A DNA stretch of 64,000 nt, taken from contig NZ_LMGI01000004.1 of the NCBI RefSeq assembly GCF_001427105.1, forward strand, positions 186,001-250,000. Reading direction: 5' to 3'. The translations under genes were made by a program, and so were the position numbers. Each line of letters starts with the position of its first letter. Within the stretch, counting starts at the first letter, position 1. Shown one piece after another: positions 17,588 through 25,425 of this stretch. The notes under the pieces are model-generated. The model ran no database searches. It was not told where the DNA came from and saw nothing but the letters and a program-made list of their open reading frames with translations. The stretch is from Sphingopyxis sp. Root154. Lineage in GTDB: Bacteria; Pseudomonadota; Alphaproteobacteria; Sphingomonadales; Sphingomonadaceae.

Positions 17588-18481
17588 ATGAGTGACAAGG
17601 GCGGGGCGCCGAAAACGGCGGGTGACGATCGGGCGCCGATCGAAAATGCGCTCGAGCGAATGAGAATGGCTCATGGGAATATGGCGCGGGGCGCGCGCCG
17701 CATCGCCGACCATATCCTGGCGCAGCCCGAAGAGATTGTCCGCATGTCGATCACCGAACTCGCCGAAGCGGTCGGGGTAAGCGAAGGCAGCGTCGTCAAT
17801 TTCTGCCGCGGCATTGGTCTCTCGGGCTTCCAGCATCTGAAGCTCAGCCTCGCGCGCGAGGTCGTCCAGCCGGTGCAGTTCATCCACGAGGATGTCGGGC
17901 GCGACGACGATATGGATACGATCTGCCGCAAGGTTTTTCATTCGGGGATTCAGGCGCTGCGTGACTCGCTCTCGGTGCTCGATCCGCAGGCGTTGACGCG
18001 CGCGGTGAGTACAATCCGGACGGCGAAGCGCGTCGAAATCTACGGCATCGGCTCGTCGGCGCCGATCGCCGAGGACACGCATTACCGGATGCTGCGCATC
18101 GGGCTCGACGCGCGCGTGGTCACCGACAGCCATATCCAGGCGATCAGCGCCTCGCGCTGCGACCCCGATGTCGCGGTGCTGACGATTTCGCACAGCGGCG
18201 CGACGCATGAAACCGTTGCGGCGACGCGGCTGGCGAAGGAGGCGGGGGCGCGGACGATCGTCATCACCAATTTCGCGCGCTCGCCGATCCAGGCTTATGC
18301 CGACGTGGTGCTTTTCACCATGGCGCGCGAAACGCGCTTTCGCACCGAGGCGATGACGAGCCGGATCGCCCAGCTTTGCGTCGTTGATGCCCTGATCGCG
18401 GCGCTCGCGCTCGGCGATTATGATCATTCGATCGACACGCTGCGCCAGACCTTCGAGGTGCTTTCGATCAAGCGTTTCTGA
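17588..18481 (+). CDS. RpiR-family transcriptional regulator (HTH plus SIS domain)
   Basis: A 297-residue regulator. An N-terminal RpiR helix-turn-helix is seen at about residues 15-90 (RIADHILAQPEEIVRMSITELAEAVGVSEGSVVNFCR reads across it, given here only as a landmark), then a SIS sugar-phosphate-binding domain at about 125-260 (VEIYGIGSSAPIAED, LTISHSGATHETV). Family members sense phosphosugars and usually repress neighbouring genes. I chose ATG 17588, with GGAG 11 bases upstream; a TTG at 17579 is possible. It sits between the divergent organophosphorus operon and the downstream organosulfur locus and could control either. Confidence 0.9.
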   Translation: MSDKGGAPKTAGDDRAPIENALERMRMAHGNMARGARRIADHILAQPEEIVRMSITELAEAVGVSEGSVVNFCRGIGLSGFQHLKLSLAREVVQPVQFIHEDVGRDDDMDTICRKVFHSGIQALRDSLSVLDPQALTRAVSTIRTAKRVEIYGIGSSAPIAEDTHYRMLRIGLDARVVTDSHIQAISASRCDPDVAVLTISHSGATHETVAATRLAKEAGARTIVITNFARSPIQAYADVVLFTMARETRFRTEAMTSRIAQLCVVDALIAALALGDYDHSIDTLRQTFEVLSIKRF

Positions 18482-18579
18482 CCGGTCGGCGCAATCGCCT
18501 GACGGGATTTGTGACCGGCGGATAAGCCTCGGCTTGTCCATCGATAGATTTTCTTCGTCGCAAAAAGCGGCCCTCGCCG

Positions 18580-18608
18580 TTGACGAATCTAAAATCAATC
18601 GATTAAGT
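18580..18608 (+). promoter_or_regulatory. Candidate promoter of the organosulfur locus
   Basis: TTGACG (18580-18585), 17 bases and TTAAGT (18603-18608) lie in an AT-rich stretch after the RpiR gene. The downstream leader would run about 150 bases to the short peptide ORF. The ATCAATCGATTAA inside it resembles ATCAGTTGAGTTAA upstream of the second dioxygenase gene, which might be a shared operator. Confidence 0.4.
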
Positions 18609-18769
18609 TGACATTGTCATTCGGGACTGGTTGAGACGAATGACGGGCTCTCCCCTTCGACCCGCGGCTTTTGACCGGGAAGCAGCTTGCTCCGCGTTAC
18701 CAACGGCTAAAGCGCGTGATGCTCGGGCGACATCGCCAGGCATTGCGTTCCCCCAGAAGGGGTATTGCG

Positions 18770-18796
18770 ATGCGTATGTGTAGCACCATCAACTAA
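18770..18796 (+). CDS. Eight-codon leader peptide MRMCSTIN
   Basis: ATG 18770 to TAA 18794-18796 encodes eight residues, two of them methionine and one cysteine. It is preceded by an exceptionally good Shine-Dalgarno stretch GAAGGGG (18756-18762), 7 bases from the ATG. No longer frame overlaps it that could be a gene. It stands in a long untranslated region before a receptor, dioxygenases and a sulfatase that together release sulfur, so a regulatory ORF sensing sulfur amino acid supply is attractive. The family is not one I can name, and translation is predicted, not shown. Confidence 0.55.
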   Translation: MRMCSTIN

Positions 18797-18803
18797 ATCA
18801 TCG

Positions 18804-18937
18804 CCGCGCTAGCGCGGGGTAGCGGACCGACCGCGCCCTTCACGCCCAGCGGCCTCCCATAATCTCCAGCCGCGCCTCCTCACGCGAGACGTTTGCGGCC
18901 TGACGTCCGGCACCCAAGCGCCGGCGCGGGGAAATAT
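18804..18937 (+). promoter_or_regulatory. Possible attenuator/translation-control leader
   Basis: Just after the leader peptide is the perfect palindrome CCGCGCTAGCGCGG (18804-18817). The sequence CCGCGCC occurs twice (18831-18837 and 18870-18876). It could pair either back to GCGCGG at 18812-18817 or forward to GGCGCGG at 18923-18929, which adjoins the ribosome binding site of the small ORF at 18939. Such mutually exclusive pairings are what an attenuator needs, but in GC-rich DNA they also occur by chance. The rest of the 18482-18938 stretch holds no other gene that I can support. Confidence 0.35.
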
Positions 18938-18938
18938 C

Positions 18939-19118
18939 ATGCCTTTGCTGACCCAATCCGACCTGTCGGATCTGGCTCGCTATCCTGCGTCCTTGCGCAG
19001 CGCCGCCCGTGCGCTTTGGGGGGCGGAGCTGGCGGCTGCCCGATCCGGCGCGGCGCACCGCGCCACCATCCATCACATCAAAAAGGGGGCGGGATCGCCG
19101 CCCGGGGACCCGATATAA
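18939..19118 (+). CDS. 59-residue small ORF coupled to the sulfur-locus TonB receptor
   Basis: ATG 18939 follows GGGGAAA by 4 bases. The frame reads MPLLTQSDLSDLARYPASLR and continues as an alanine-rich amphipathic helix, then a basic segment (HHIKKGAGSPP) and TAA 19116-19118. The last base of that stop is the first base of the receptor ATG, an arrangement that normally reflects translational coupling. There is no signal peptide or membrane helix. I do not recognise the family. It may be a small cytosolic protein or a translated regulatory ORF that controls access to the receptor start. Confidence 0.6.
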   Translation: MPLLTQSDLSDLARYPASLRSAARALWGAELAAARSGAAHRATIHHIKKGAGSPPGDPI

Positions 19119-21562
19119 TGAACCGTTTCTCTCCCGATCATCGTTTGAAGTTTTTGCTTGGCGCGGCGCTGTTGCTGCCCGCTGCTCCGGCTTTTGCCGC
19201 CGAAACCACCGCTGAGACCGGCGCGTCTGCCGACGCCGCGGCCGAAGAAGAAGCCGCCGGCGCCGCGGTGGCGGCCGCCTCGGCCGCATCCTATGATGGC
19301 GCCGAAATCATCGTGTCGGCGCGCCGCCGCGACGAAAGCGCGCAGGACGTGCCGATCGCGCTGTCGGTCGTCGGCGCGTCGCAGCTCGAGGCGACGGGCA
19401 ACTACTCGCTGACGCAGATCCAGCAGATCGTGCCGAGTCTGCAAGTGTTCAGCTTCAACCCGCGTAACACCAACATCAACATCCGCGGGCTCGGCAGCAA
19501 TGTCGCGCTGACCAACGACGGGCTGGAGAATGGCGTCGGCTTCTATGTCGACAATGTCTATTATGGGCGTGTCGGCCAGTCGCAGTTCGACCTCGTCGAT
19601 CTGCAGCAGATCGAGGTGCTGCGCGGGCCGCAGGGGACGTTGTTCGGCAAGAACACCACCTCGGGCGCGATCAACATCAGCTCGAGGAAGCCGAGCTTCG
19701 ACCCCGAATTTTCGGGCGAGGCGAGCGTCGGCGATTATGGCTATTACCAGCTGCGCGGCTCGGCATCGGGGGCGCTGATCGACGATCTGCTCGCGGTCCG
19801 CGTCAGCGGCTCGGTGACCGAGCGGCGCGGCTTCCTCTACAACGACACGCAGAACGAGCGCGCGCAGGATTATTCGAACTGGAGCGTGCGCGGGCAGTTG
19901 CTGTTTACCCCGACGTCGGATCTGGAGGTCCGCATCATCGGCGATTTTGCGCGGCAGAAGCAGAATCACGTCCTCAATGTCTTCGCCGATTATTTCGGTA
20001 CCTATGCCAATGGCGCGGCGATCGCGAACAGCTTTGCCGAGCGCGCGGCGCGTTTCCCGGGTTACAGCTTTCCGACGATCGATCCTTTCGCGCGGCGTGG
20101 CGAGGCCGACAGCCATTATCAGTCGAATATGGACGGTTATGGCGTGTCGGGGCAGGTCGACTGGAACGTCGGCGCCGCGAAGCTGACCTCGATCACCGCA
20201 TACCGCTGGTGGGACTGGAACCCCGCGAACGACGGCGATTCGACTTCGCTCCCCGTCATCGTCAAGGCGCAACAGTCGAACCGCCAACGCCAGTTCAGCC
20301 AGGAACTTCGCCTCGCGTCGGACAGCGACGGGCCGATCGATTATGTCGTCGGCGCCTATTATTTCTGGCAAGTGATCCGCGGCCGGGGCGCGAGCGCCTA
20401 TGGCCCCGCCGCCGCGCTGTGGAACCGTCCCGCGACCTCGCCGATCCCGCTCGCCGCATGGGAAGCCGCGCTCAACGGCTTTGAGGCGAATTCGACCTCG
20501 GACCCGCGGACCAAAAGCTATGCTTTGTTCGGCCAGCTCGACTGGAAATTCACCGACCGGCTGACGCTGACCGCGGGGCTGCGTTACACGCACGAAAAGA
20601 AGAGCGGTTCGTTCACGCAATTCCACGTCGCGGGGACCGACCTGTCGACCCTGCCAGCCGGAATCGCGGCGCAGGCGGCGGCGCTCCGCGCGCAATTCAA
20701 CCCGGTGACCAGCTATTCGACGGGCTTCAAGGACAACAGCGTGTCGGGGCTCGCGACCTTGTCGTGGCAGTTCAGCGACGATGCGCTCGCCTATGCGACC
20801 TATTCGCGCGGCAACAAGTCGGGCGGGCTCAACCTCACCAACCTGCCCGCCGGGATCGACCCCGACGTCGCGCCCGAAAAGGTCGACAGCTACGAACTCG
20901 GGATCAAGTCGCAATGGTTCGACAAGGCGGTGACGCTCAACGTCGCGGGCTATTGGACCGAGATCAGCGATTATCAGACCGCGATCACCGAGCAGGTGCC
21001 GAACACGGTCAACGTTCGCCAATATATTGCGAACATTCCCGGCGTGCGCTCGCGCGGGATCGAGGGCGACCTCAGCTATGCGCCCAGCGAGCGTGCGAGC
21101 TTCTATGCTTCGGTCGCTTATGCCGACACGACGTACAGCGATTACCGGACCGCTCCGCAGGCGCCCGAGCGGCTGAACGAAGGTGGAATTCAGGATCTGA
21201 CGGGCGAGCAGCTGCCCGGCGTTCCGAAGTTCACTTACACGCTCGGCGGCGATGTGTCGGCGCCGGTCGGCAATCTCGGCGGGCGCGATCTGTCGATCTA
21301 TGCCCATGCTGATTATTCGCATCGCTCCTCGTTCAACACCTCGTCGAGCAACAGCATCTATGCCGATGTTCCCGCCTATGGGATTGCGAACGCGCGTATC
21401 GGTTTCAAGACCGACGACGGCCTGTTCGACCTGTCGCTCTGGGCGCGCAACCTGTTCGACAAGGACTATTTCCAGACCTTGTCGGCGCAAAACACCGGCA
21501 TCGTGACCTCGCTGATCGGCGAACCGCGCACGATCGGCGCGACGCTGCGGACGAAGCTGTGA
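19118..21562 (+). CDS. TonB-dependent receptor of the organosulfur locus
   Basis: An 814-residue outer-membrane receptor. A signal peptide ends near FAAE (about residue 27), followed by an unusually long alanine/glutamate-rich linker to about residue 60. Then come the TonB box region AEIIVSARRRDESAQDVP, the plug with LRGPQGTLFGKNTTSGAINI near 175, and a barrel that ends in lysine-leucine rather than phenylalanine. The family also includes receptors annotated for ferric siderophores, but the neighbours (dioxygenases and sulfatase) suggest an organosulfur substrate such as sulfate esters. The real start is the ATG overlapping the small ORF stop; the longer frame from 18893 is unlikely because it lacks a signal peptide. 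Confidence 0.9.
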   Translation: MNRFSPDHRLKFLLGAALLLPAAPAFAAETTAETGASADAAAEEEAAGAAVAAASAASYDGAEIIVSARRRDESAQDVPIALSVVGASQLEATGNYSLTQIQQIVPSLQVFSFNPRNTNINIRGLGSNVALTNDGLENGVGFYVDNVYYGRVGQSQFDLVDLQQIEVLRGPQGTLFGKNTTSGAINISSRKPSFDPEFSGEASVGDYGYYQLRGSASGALIDDLLAVRVSGSVTERRGFLYNDTQNERAQDYSNWSVRGQLLFTPTSDLEVRIIGDFARQKQNHVLNVFADYFGTYANGAAIANSFAERAARFPGYSFPTIDPFARRGEADSHYQSNMDGYGVSGQVDWNVGAAKLTSITAYRWWDWNPANDGDSTSLPVIVKAQQSNRQRQFSQELRLASDSDGPIDYVVGAYYFWQVIRGRGASAYGPAAALWNRPATSPIPLAAWEAALNGFEANSTSDPRTKSYALFGQLDWKFTDRLTLTAGLRYTHEKKSGSFTQFHVAGTDLSTLPAGIAAQAAALRAQFNPVTSYSTGFKDNSVSGLATLSWQFSDDALAYATYSRGNKSGGLNLTNLPAGIDPDVAPEKVDSYELGIKSQWFDKAVTLNVAGYWTEISDYQTAITEQVPNTVNVRQYIANIPGVRSRGIEGDLSYAPSERASFYASVAYADTTYSDYRTAPQAPERLNEGGIQDLTGEQLPGVPKFTYTLGGDVSAPVGNLGGRDLSIYAHADYSHRSSFNTSSSNSIYADVPAYGIANARIGFKTDDGLFDLSLWARNLFDKDYFQTLSAQNTGIVTSLIGEPRTIGATLRTKL

Positions 21563-21673
21563 TGGCCATGCCCGCCTCACTCGCGCGTGAACCACGCGCC
21601 CACCCCATTCGACGACCGCCCGCCGGGGCTCTTGCCGGATACCCCCGCCGTCCAACCCCCAAAGGAGACTGAC

Positions 21674-22627
21674 ATGACGGACCTTCACAACAGCTATGCC
21701 AATGCGCGCGACAAGAATATCCCGCTCGAAATCACACCGGTGACCGGCACGATCGGCGCCATCGTCCACGGTGTCGCGCTGTCGGGCGATCTGCCCGCGC
21801 CGGTGGTGCAGGCCATCCAGGCCGCGCTGGTGCGGCACAAGGTACTCTTCTTCCGCGACCAGCAGCATCTGACCGACCAGGAGCATGAGGATTTCGCGGC
21901 GCTGCTCGGCGATCCGGTCGCGCATCCGACGGTGCCGGTTGCCGAAGGATCGCGCTACTTGCTCGAACTCGACAGCAAGGAAGGCTATGCGGCGTCGAGC
22001 TGGCACACGGACGTGACCTTTGTCGACGCCTATCCCAAGGCATCGATCCTGCGCGCGCTGACCATCCCCGAAGCCGGCGGCGACACGCAGTGGGCGAATG
22101 GCGAGACCGCCTATGAGGGCTTGCCCGAAGTGCTGCGCCAGCTCGTCAACAATCTGTGGGCGACGCACACCAACCTCTATGACTATGCGTCGATCCTGCA
22201 ATCGGCGCCCGACGGCGAAAGTGCGGCGAAGCGGATCAAGGAGCATCGCAACGTCTTCGCCTCGACGGTCTATGAGACCGAGCATCCGGTGGTCCGTGTC
22301 CATCCGGTCAGCGGGCAGCGCAGCCTGTTGCTCGGCCACTTCGTCAAGCAGTTCGTCGGGCTGAACGCGGCGGATTCGGCGCGGCTGTTTCAGACGCTGC
22401 AAGATCATATCACCAAGCCCGAGAATGTCGTGCGCTGGCGCTGGCGTGAAGGCGATGTGGCGATCTGGGACAATCAGTCGACCCAGCACCGCGCGACTGC
22501 CGACTTTGGCTTGCAGCGCCGGACGCTGCGCCGTGCGACGATTTCGGGCGAAGTGCCGGTCGGAATCGACGGGCGCCGCAGCCGCACCGTCCGCAAGGAA
22601 AAGGCGGTTCAATACGAACCTGCCTGA
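21674..22627 (+). CDS. TauD/AtsK-type Fe(II)/2-oxoglutarate dioxygenase (copy 1)
   Basis: A 317-residue dioxygenase that would hydroxylate the carbon next to sulfur or sulfate ester oxygen, releasing sulfite or sulfate plus an aldehyde. The metal-binding HxD is in SSWHTDVTF near residue 113. The distal histidine is in DNQSTQHRA near 260, followed by an arginine-rich 2-oxoglutarate-binding segment (RRTLRRATISG). Length fits the TauD/TfdA family, and VRHKVLFFRDQQHLTDQEHE matches alkylsulfatase-type members. The start ATG 21674 has AAAGGAG 6 bases upstream. It follows the receptor by 111 bases in the same direction. Confidence 0.9.
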   Translation: MTDLHNSYANARDKNIPLEITPVTGTIGAIVHGVALSGDLPAPVVQAIQAALVRHKVLFFRDQQHLTDQEHEDFAALLGDPVAHPTVPVAEGSRYLLELDSKEGYAASSWHTDVTFVDAYPKASILRALTIPEAGGDTQWANGETAYEGLPEVLRQLVNNLWATHTNLYDYASILQSAPDGESAAKRIKEHRNVFASTVYETEHPVVRVHPVSGQRSLLLGHFVKQFVGLNAADSARLFQTLQDHITKPENVVRWRWREGDVAIWDNQSTQHRATADFGLQRRTLRRATISGEVPVGIDGRRSRTVRKEKAVQYEPA

Positions 22628-22747
22628 GAAATCGGCCGGCGTTTATGGCTCTCCCTTCCTTCCTGTGACTGCGCCGGCCCTGTCTGCGGCGCGCCCCGGT
22701 TCCATTCGCCCGGGCGCGCCGACCTTTTACCTTCGAAAGACCACCCG

Positions 22748-24421
22748 ATGACCCAAGGTTCGCGTTTCGCCCGCTTCCTTTTTGCCGCGCTGATCGGCGC
22801 CGCCGCGACCGTCGGTCCCGCGCAGGCGAAGGAGCGGCGGCCGAACCTGCTCGTCATCGTCGCCGACGATCTCGGCTATTCGGACCTTGGCGCGTTCGGG
22901 GGCGAGATCCGCACGCCGAACCTCGACAAGCTGGCGCTGAACGGCATCCGGCTCGCGGGCTTCCACACCGCACCGACCTGTTCGCCGACGCGCTCGATGC
23001 TGCTGTCGGGCACCGACAATCATCGCGCGGGGCTCGGCACGATGGCCGAGATGATCCGGCCGAACCAGCAGGGCAAGCCGGGCTATGAAGGCTATTTGCG
23101 CAGCGATGTCGCGACGCTCGCCGAGCGGCTGGCCGCCAATGGTTATCGCACATTGCTGTCGGGAAAATGGCATCTGGGCCTGACCCCCGAGCAAGACCCG
23201 CATGCGCGGGGGTTCGAGCGCAGCTTTGCGTTATTGCAGGGCGGGCACAATCATTATGGAACCGACATCCAGCCCGAAGCGAGCCCCGGGACACGCGGGA
23301 TCGCGACCTATCGCGAGGATGGCAAGGTCGTCGCGCGCTTGCCCACCGATTTCTATTCGAGCGATTATTTCGCGACCCGCCTGATCGATTTTCTCGGCGA
23401 GCGGCCGGCGAAGGGGAAAGCCGGGCGGCCCTTCTTTGGCTATCTGGCTTTCACCGCGCCGCATTGGCCGCTGCAAGCGCCGGCGGAGGACATTGCGCGC
23501 TACAAGGGGCGCTATGACGAAGGCTTCGACGTGCTGCGCGAACGCCGCATTGCACGGCAGCGCGAGCTGGGCATCCTTGCGTCCGATGTCGTCGCGCACA
23601 CGCCGCGCAACCGCGACGGCAGCTGGGATTCGCTGACCGCTGACCAGCAGCGGCTCGCCGCGCGCGACATGGAAATCTATGCCGCGATGGTCGACCGGCT
23701 CGACCAGAATGTCGGCCGCGTGATCGAATTGCTGCGCGCATCGGGCGAACTCGACAACACCGTCATCGTCTTCCTCGCCGACAATGGCGCCGAGGCGCTC
23801 GATGTCGAAACCACCGGCGCACAGATGCTGGCGGGCTCGCTCAAGGGCGCCGACAACGGCTTCGCCAATCGCGGCACGGCGTCGTCGTACCTGACCTATG
23901 GCGCGGGCTGGGCACAGGCGGCGACCGCGCCGTCGTGGCTGACCAAGGGCTATCAAAGCGAGGGCGGCACGCGCGCGGTCGCCTTCATCAGCGGCGCGGG
24001 GATCGCGGCACGCAAGGGTGCGGAAACGCAATATCTGTCGGTCGCGGATATCGCCCCGACCCTGCTCGACCTTGCGGGTGCCGATGCCAGGGCGACGCAG
24101 GTCGCGGGGCGCAAGGTCGTGCCGATCACCGGCCGGTCGTGGGCCGCCTGGCTGAAAAATGCCGACGCACGCGTTTATGGCGCCGACGACGGCGTGGGGG
24201 CCGAGCTGTTCGGCTCGCGCGCCTATCGCCGTGGCGACTGGAAGCTCACCGATGTCGGCGACGGCATCTGGCGATTGTTCGACATCGCGCGCGACCCCGG
24301 CGAAACGCGCGACCTGTCGCTCGCGCATCCGGGCCGCAAAGCCGAGCTTGCGGCGGCATGGGATCGTTATGCGCAGGATGTCGGCGTGATCCTGCCCGAC
24401 GCCATCCCTTATCGGCCATAG
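22748..24421 (+). CDS. Arylsulfatase (type I, formylglycine-dependent), exported
   Basis: A 557-residue sulfatase that hydrolyses sulfate esters. A signal peptide ends near AQAKE (residue 28). The metal-binding DD is at residues 40-41 (IVADDLGYSD), and the activation motif CSPTR has its cysteine at residue 78, the residue converted to formylglycine by a maturation enzyme not encoded here. LSGKWHLG near 136, PFFGYLAFTAPHWPL near 228 and FLADNGAE near 338 complete the alkaline-phosphatase-like active site. With a signal peptide it should act in the periplasm, freeing sulfate from substrate brought in by the adjacent receptor. Confidence 0.93.
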   Translation: MTQGSRFARFLFAALIGAAATVGPAQAKERRPNLLVIVADDLGYSDLGAFGGEIRTPNLDKLALNGIRLAGFHTAPTCSPTRSMLLSGTDNHRAGLGTMAEMIRPNQQGKPGYEGYLRSDVATLAERLAANGYRTLLSGKWHLGLTPEQDPHARGFERSFALLQGGHNHYGTDIQPEASPGTRGIATYREDGKVVARLPTDFYSSDYFATRLIDFLGERPAKGKAGRPFFGYLAFTAPHWPLQAPAEDIARYKGRYDEGFDVLRERRIARQRELGILASDVVAHTPRNRDGSWDSLTADQQRLAARDMEIYAAMVDRLDQNVGRVIELLRASGELDNTVIVFLADNGAEALDVETTGAQMLAGSLKGADNGFANRGTASSYLTYGAGWAQAATAPSWLTKGYQSEGGTRAVAFISGAGIAARKGAETQYLSVADIAPTLLDLAGADARATQVAGRKVVPITGRSWAAWLKNADARVYGADDGVGAELFGSRAYRRGDWKLTDVGDGIWRLFDIARDPGETRDLSLAHPGRKAELAAAWDRYAQDVGVILPDAIPYRP

Positions 24422-24455
24422 GTCGCGCATATCATGCGCTTCGGCGTGTTAAGAC

Positions 24456-24483
24456 TTGTCAATTAGATCAGTTGAGTTAATTT
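24456..24483 (+). promoter_or_regulatory. Candidate promoter for the second dioxygenase gene
   Basis: TTGTCA (24456-24461), a 16-base spacer and TAATTT (24478-24483) stand in an AT-rich island between the sulfatase and the second dioxygenase. An internal promoter is plausible although the genes point the same way. Confidence 0.35.
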
Positions 24484-24531
24484 CATGCGTTCCGGGACAT
24501 CGTCCGAATCGAACGAGCGAAAGGACCGCTT

Positions 24532-25425
24532 ATGGCCACGCAGCTGAACACCCCCGACCTGTTCGAGAACGCGCGATCGCTCGGCGTGTCGATTTCTCCC
24601 TCGACTCCGACGATCGGGGCGGAGATCAGTGGGCTCGATCTCGACCGCCCGCTCTCGTCCGAAGAGGCCGATCTGCTACGCGCCGCGTGGCTGCGTTTCA
24701 AGGTCATCTTCTTCCGCGATCAGGATATCAGCCACGAAAGCCATGTCCGGCTCGGCACCCTGTTCGGCGAACTCGAAGGCCATCCGGTTATCCCGTCGGT
24801 CGAGGGCTATCCCGAAATCCTCAAGATCGAAGGCGTCGAGGGCGTTCAGCTCACCGCCGAGACGGTCGCGCCCTTCCAGGCGTATAACAAATGGCACACC
24901 GACGTAACCTTCCGCGAGCGGCCGTCGATCGCCTCGATCCTGCGCGCGCGGCACCTGCCGCCGCTGGGGGGCGATACGATGTGGGCCGACACCGTCGCCG
25001 CCTATGCAGGGCTGCCGCAGCCGGTGAAGGACCGGATCGACGGGCTCGAGGCCGAGCATGACATCGTGCGCAGCTTCGGCGGCCGCGTGACCGAAGAAAA
25101 GCGCGCGCAGCTCGCGCGCGATTTCCCGCCGGTGCGCCACCCGGTCGTGCGCTCGCACCCCGAAACGGGCGAGAAGATCCTTTACGTCAACTACACCTTC
25201 ACCAGCCGCATCGTCGGCGCGAGCGAGGAGGACAGCGACAGCCTGCTCCGCCTGCTGTTCGACCGGATCAAGGTGCCCGAATATCAGGTTCGTTTCCGCT
25301 GGACCCCGAACGCGATCGGCATCTGGGACAACCGATCGACCCAGCATTATGCCGTCGGCGATTACTGGCCCGAATATCGCGCGCTCGAACGCGTGACGGT
25401 GTCGGGCGACGTGGTAACCCGATGA
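24532..25425 (+). CDS. TauD/TfdA-family Fe(II)/2-oxoglutarate dioxygenase (copy 2)
   Basis: A 297-residue dioxygenase of the same family as the one at 21674. The HxD motif is in NKWHTDVTF near residue 122. The distal histidine is in DNRSTQHYA near 271, followed by an arginine in YRALERVTVSG that would hold 2-oxoglutarate. It is related to copy 1 in layout but clearly diverged, so a different substrate range (taurine-like sulfonates versus alkyl sulfates) is likely; which is which cannot be decided here. Its stop overlaps the start of the flavoprotein gene (ATGA, 25422-25425). Confidence 0.9.
   Translation: MATQLNTPDLFENARSLGVSISPSTPTIGAEISGLDLDRPLSSEEADLLRAAWLRFKVIFFRDQDISHESHVRLGTLFGELEGHPVIPSVEGYPEILKIEGVEGVQLTAETVAPFQAYNKWHTDVTFRERPSIASILRARHLPPLGGDTMWADTVAAYAGLPQPVKDRIDGLEAEHDIVRSFGGRVTEEKRAQLARDFPPVRHPVVRSHPETGEKILYVNYTFTSRIVGASEEDSDSLLRLLFDRIKVPEYQVRFRWTPNAIGIWDNRSTQHYAVGDYWPEYRALERVTVSGDVVTR

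Noticed and set aside
19073..22612. A minus-strand open frame of 1179 codons across the receptor and first dioxygenase genes
   Set aside because: It runs antisense to two strong family matches, has an arginine-rich composition typical of GC-rich shadow frames and no recognisable domain.
24485..24547. A short ORF (ATG 24485) before the second dioxygenase as a second leader peptide
   Set aside because: It overlaps the dioxygenase start, has no ribosome binding site and lacks the compact form seen at 18770.
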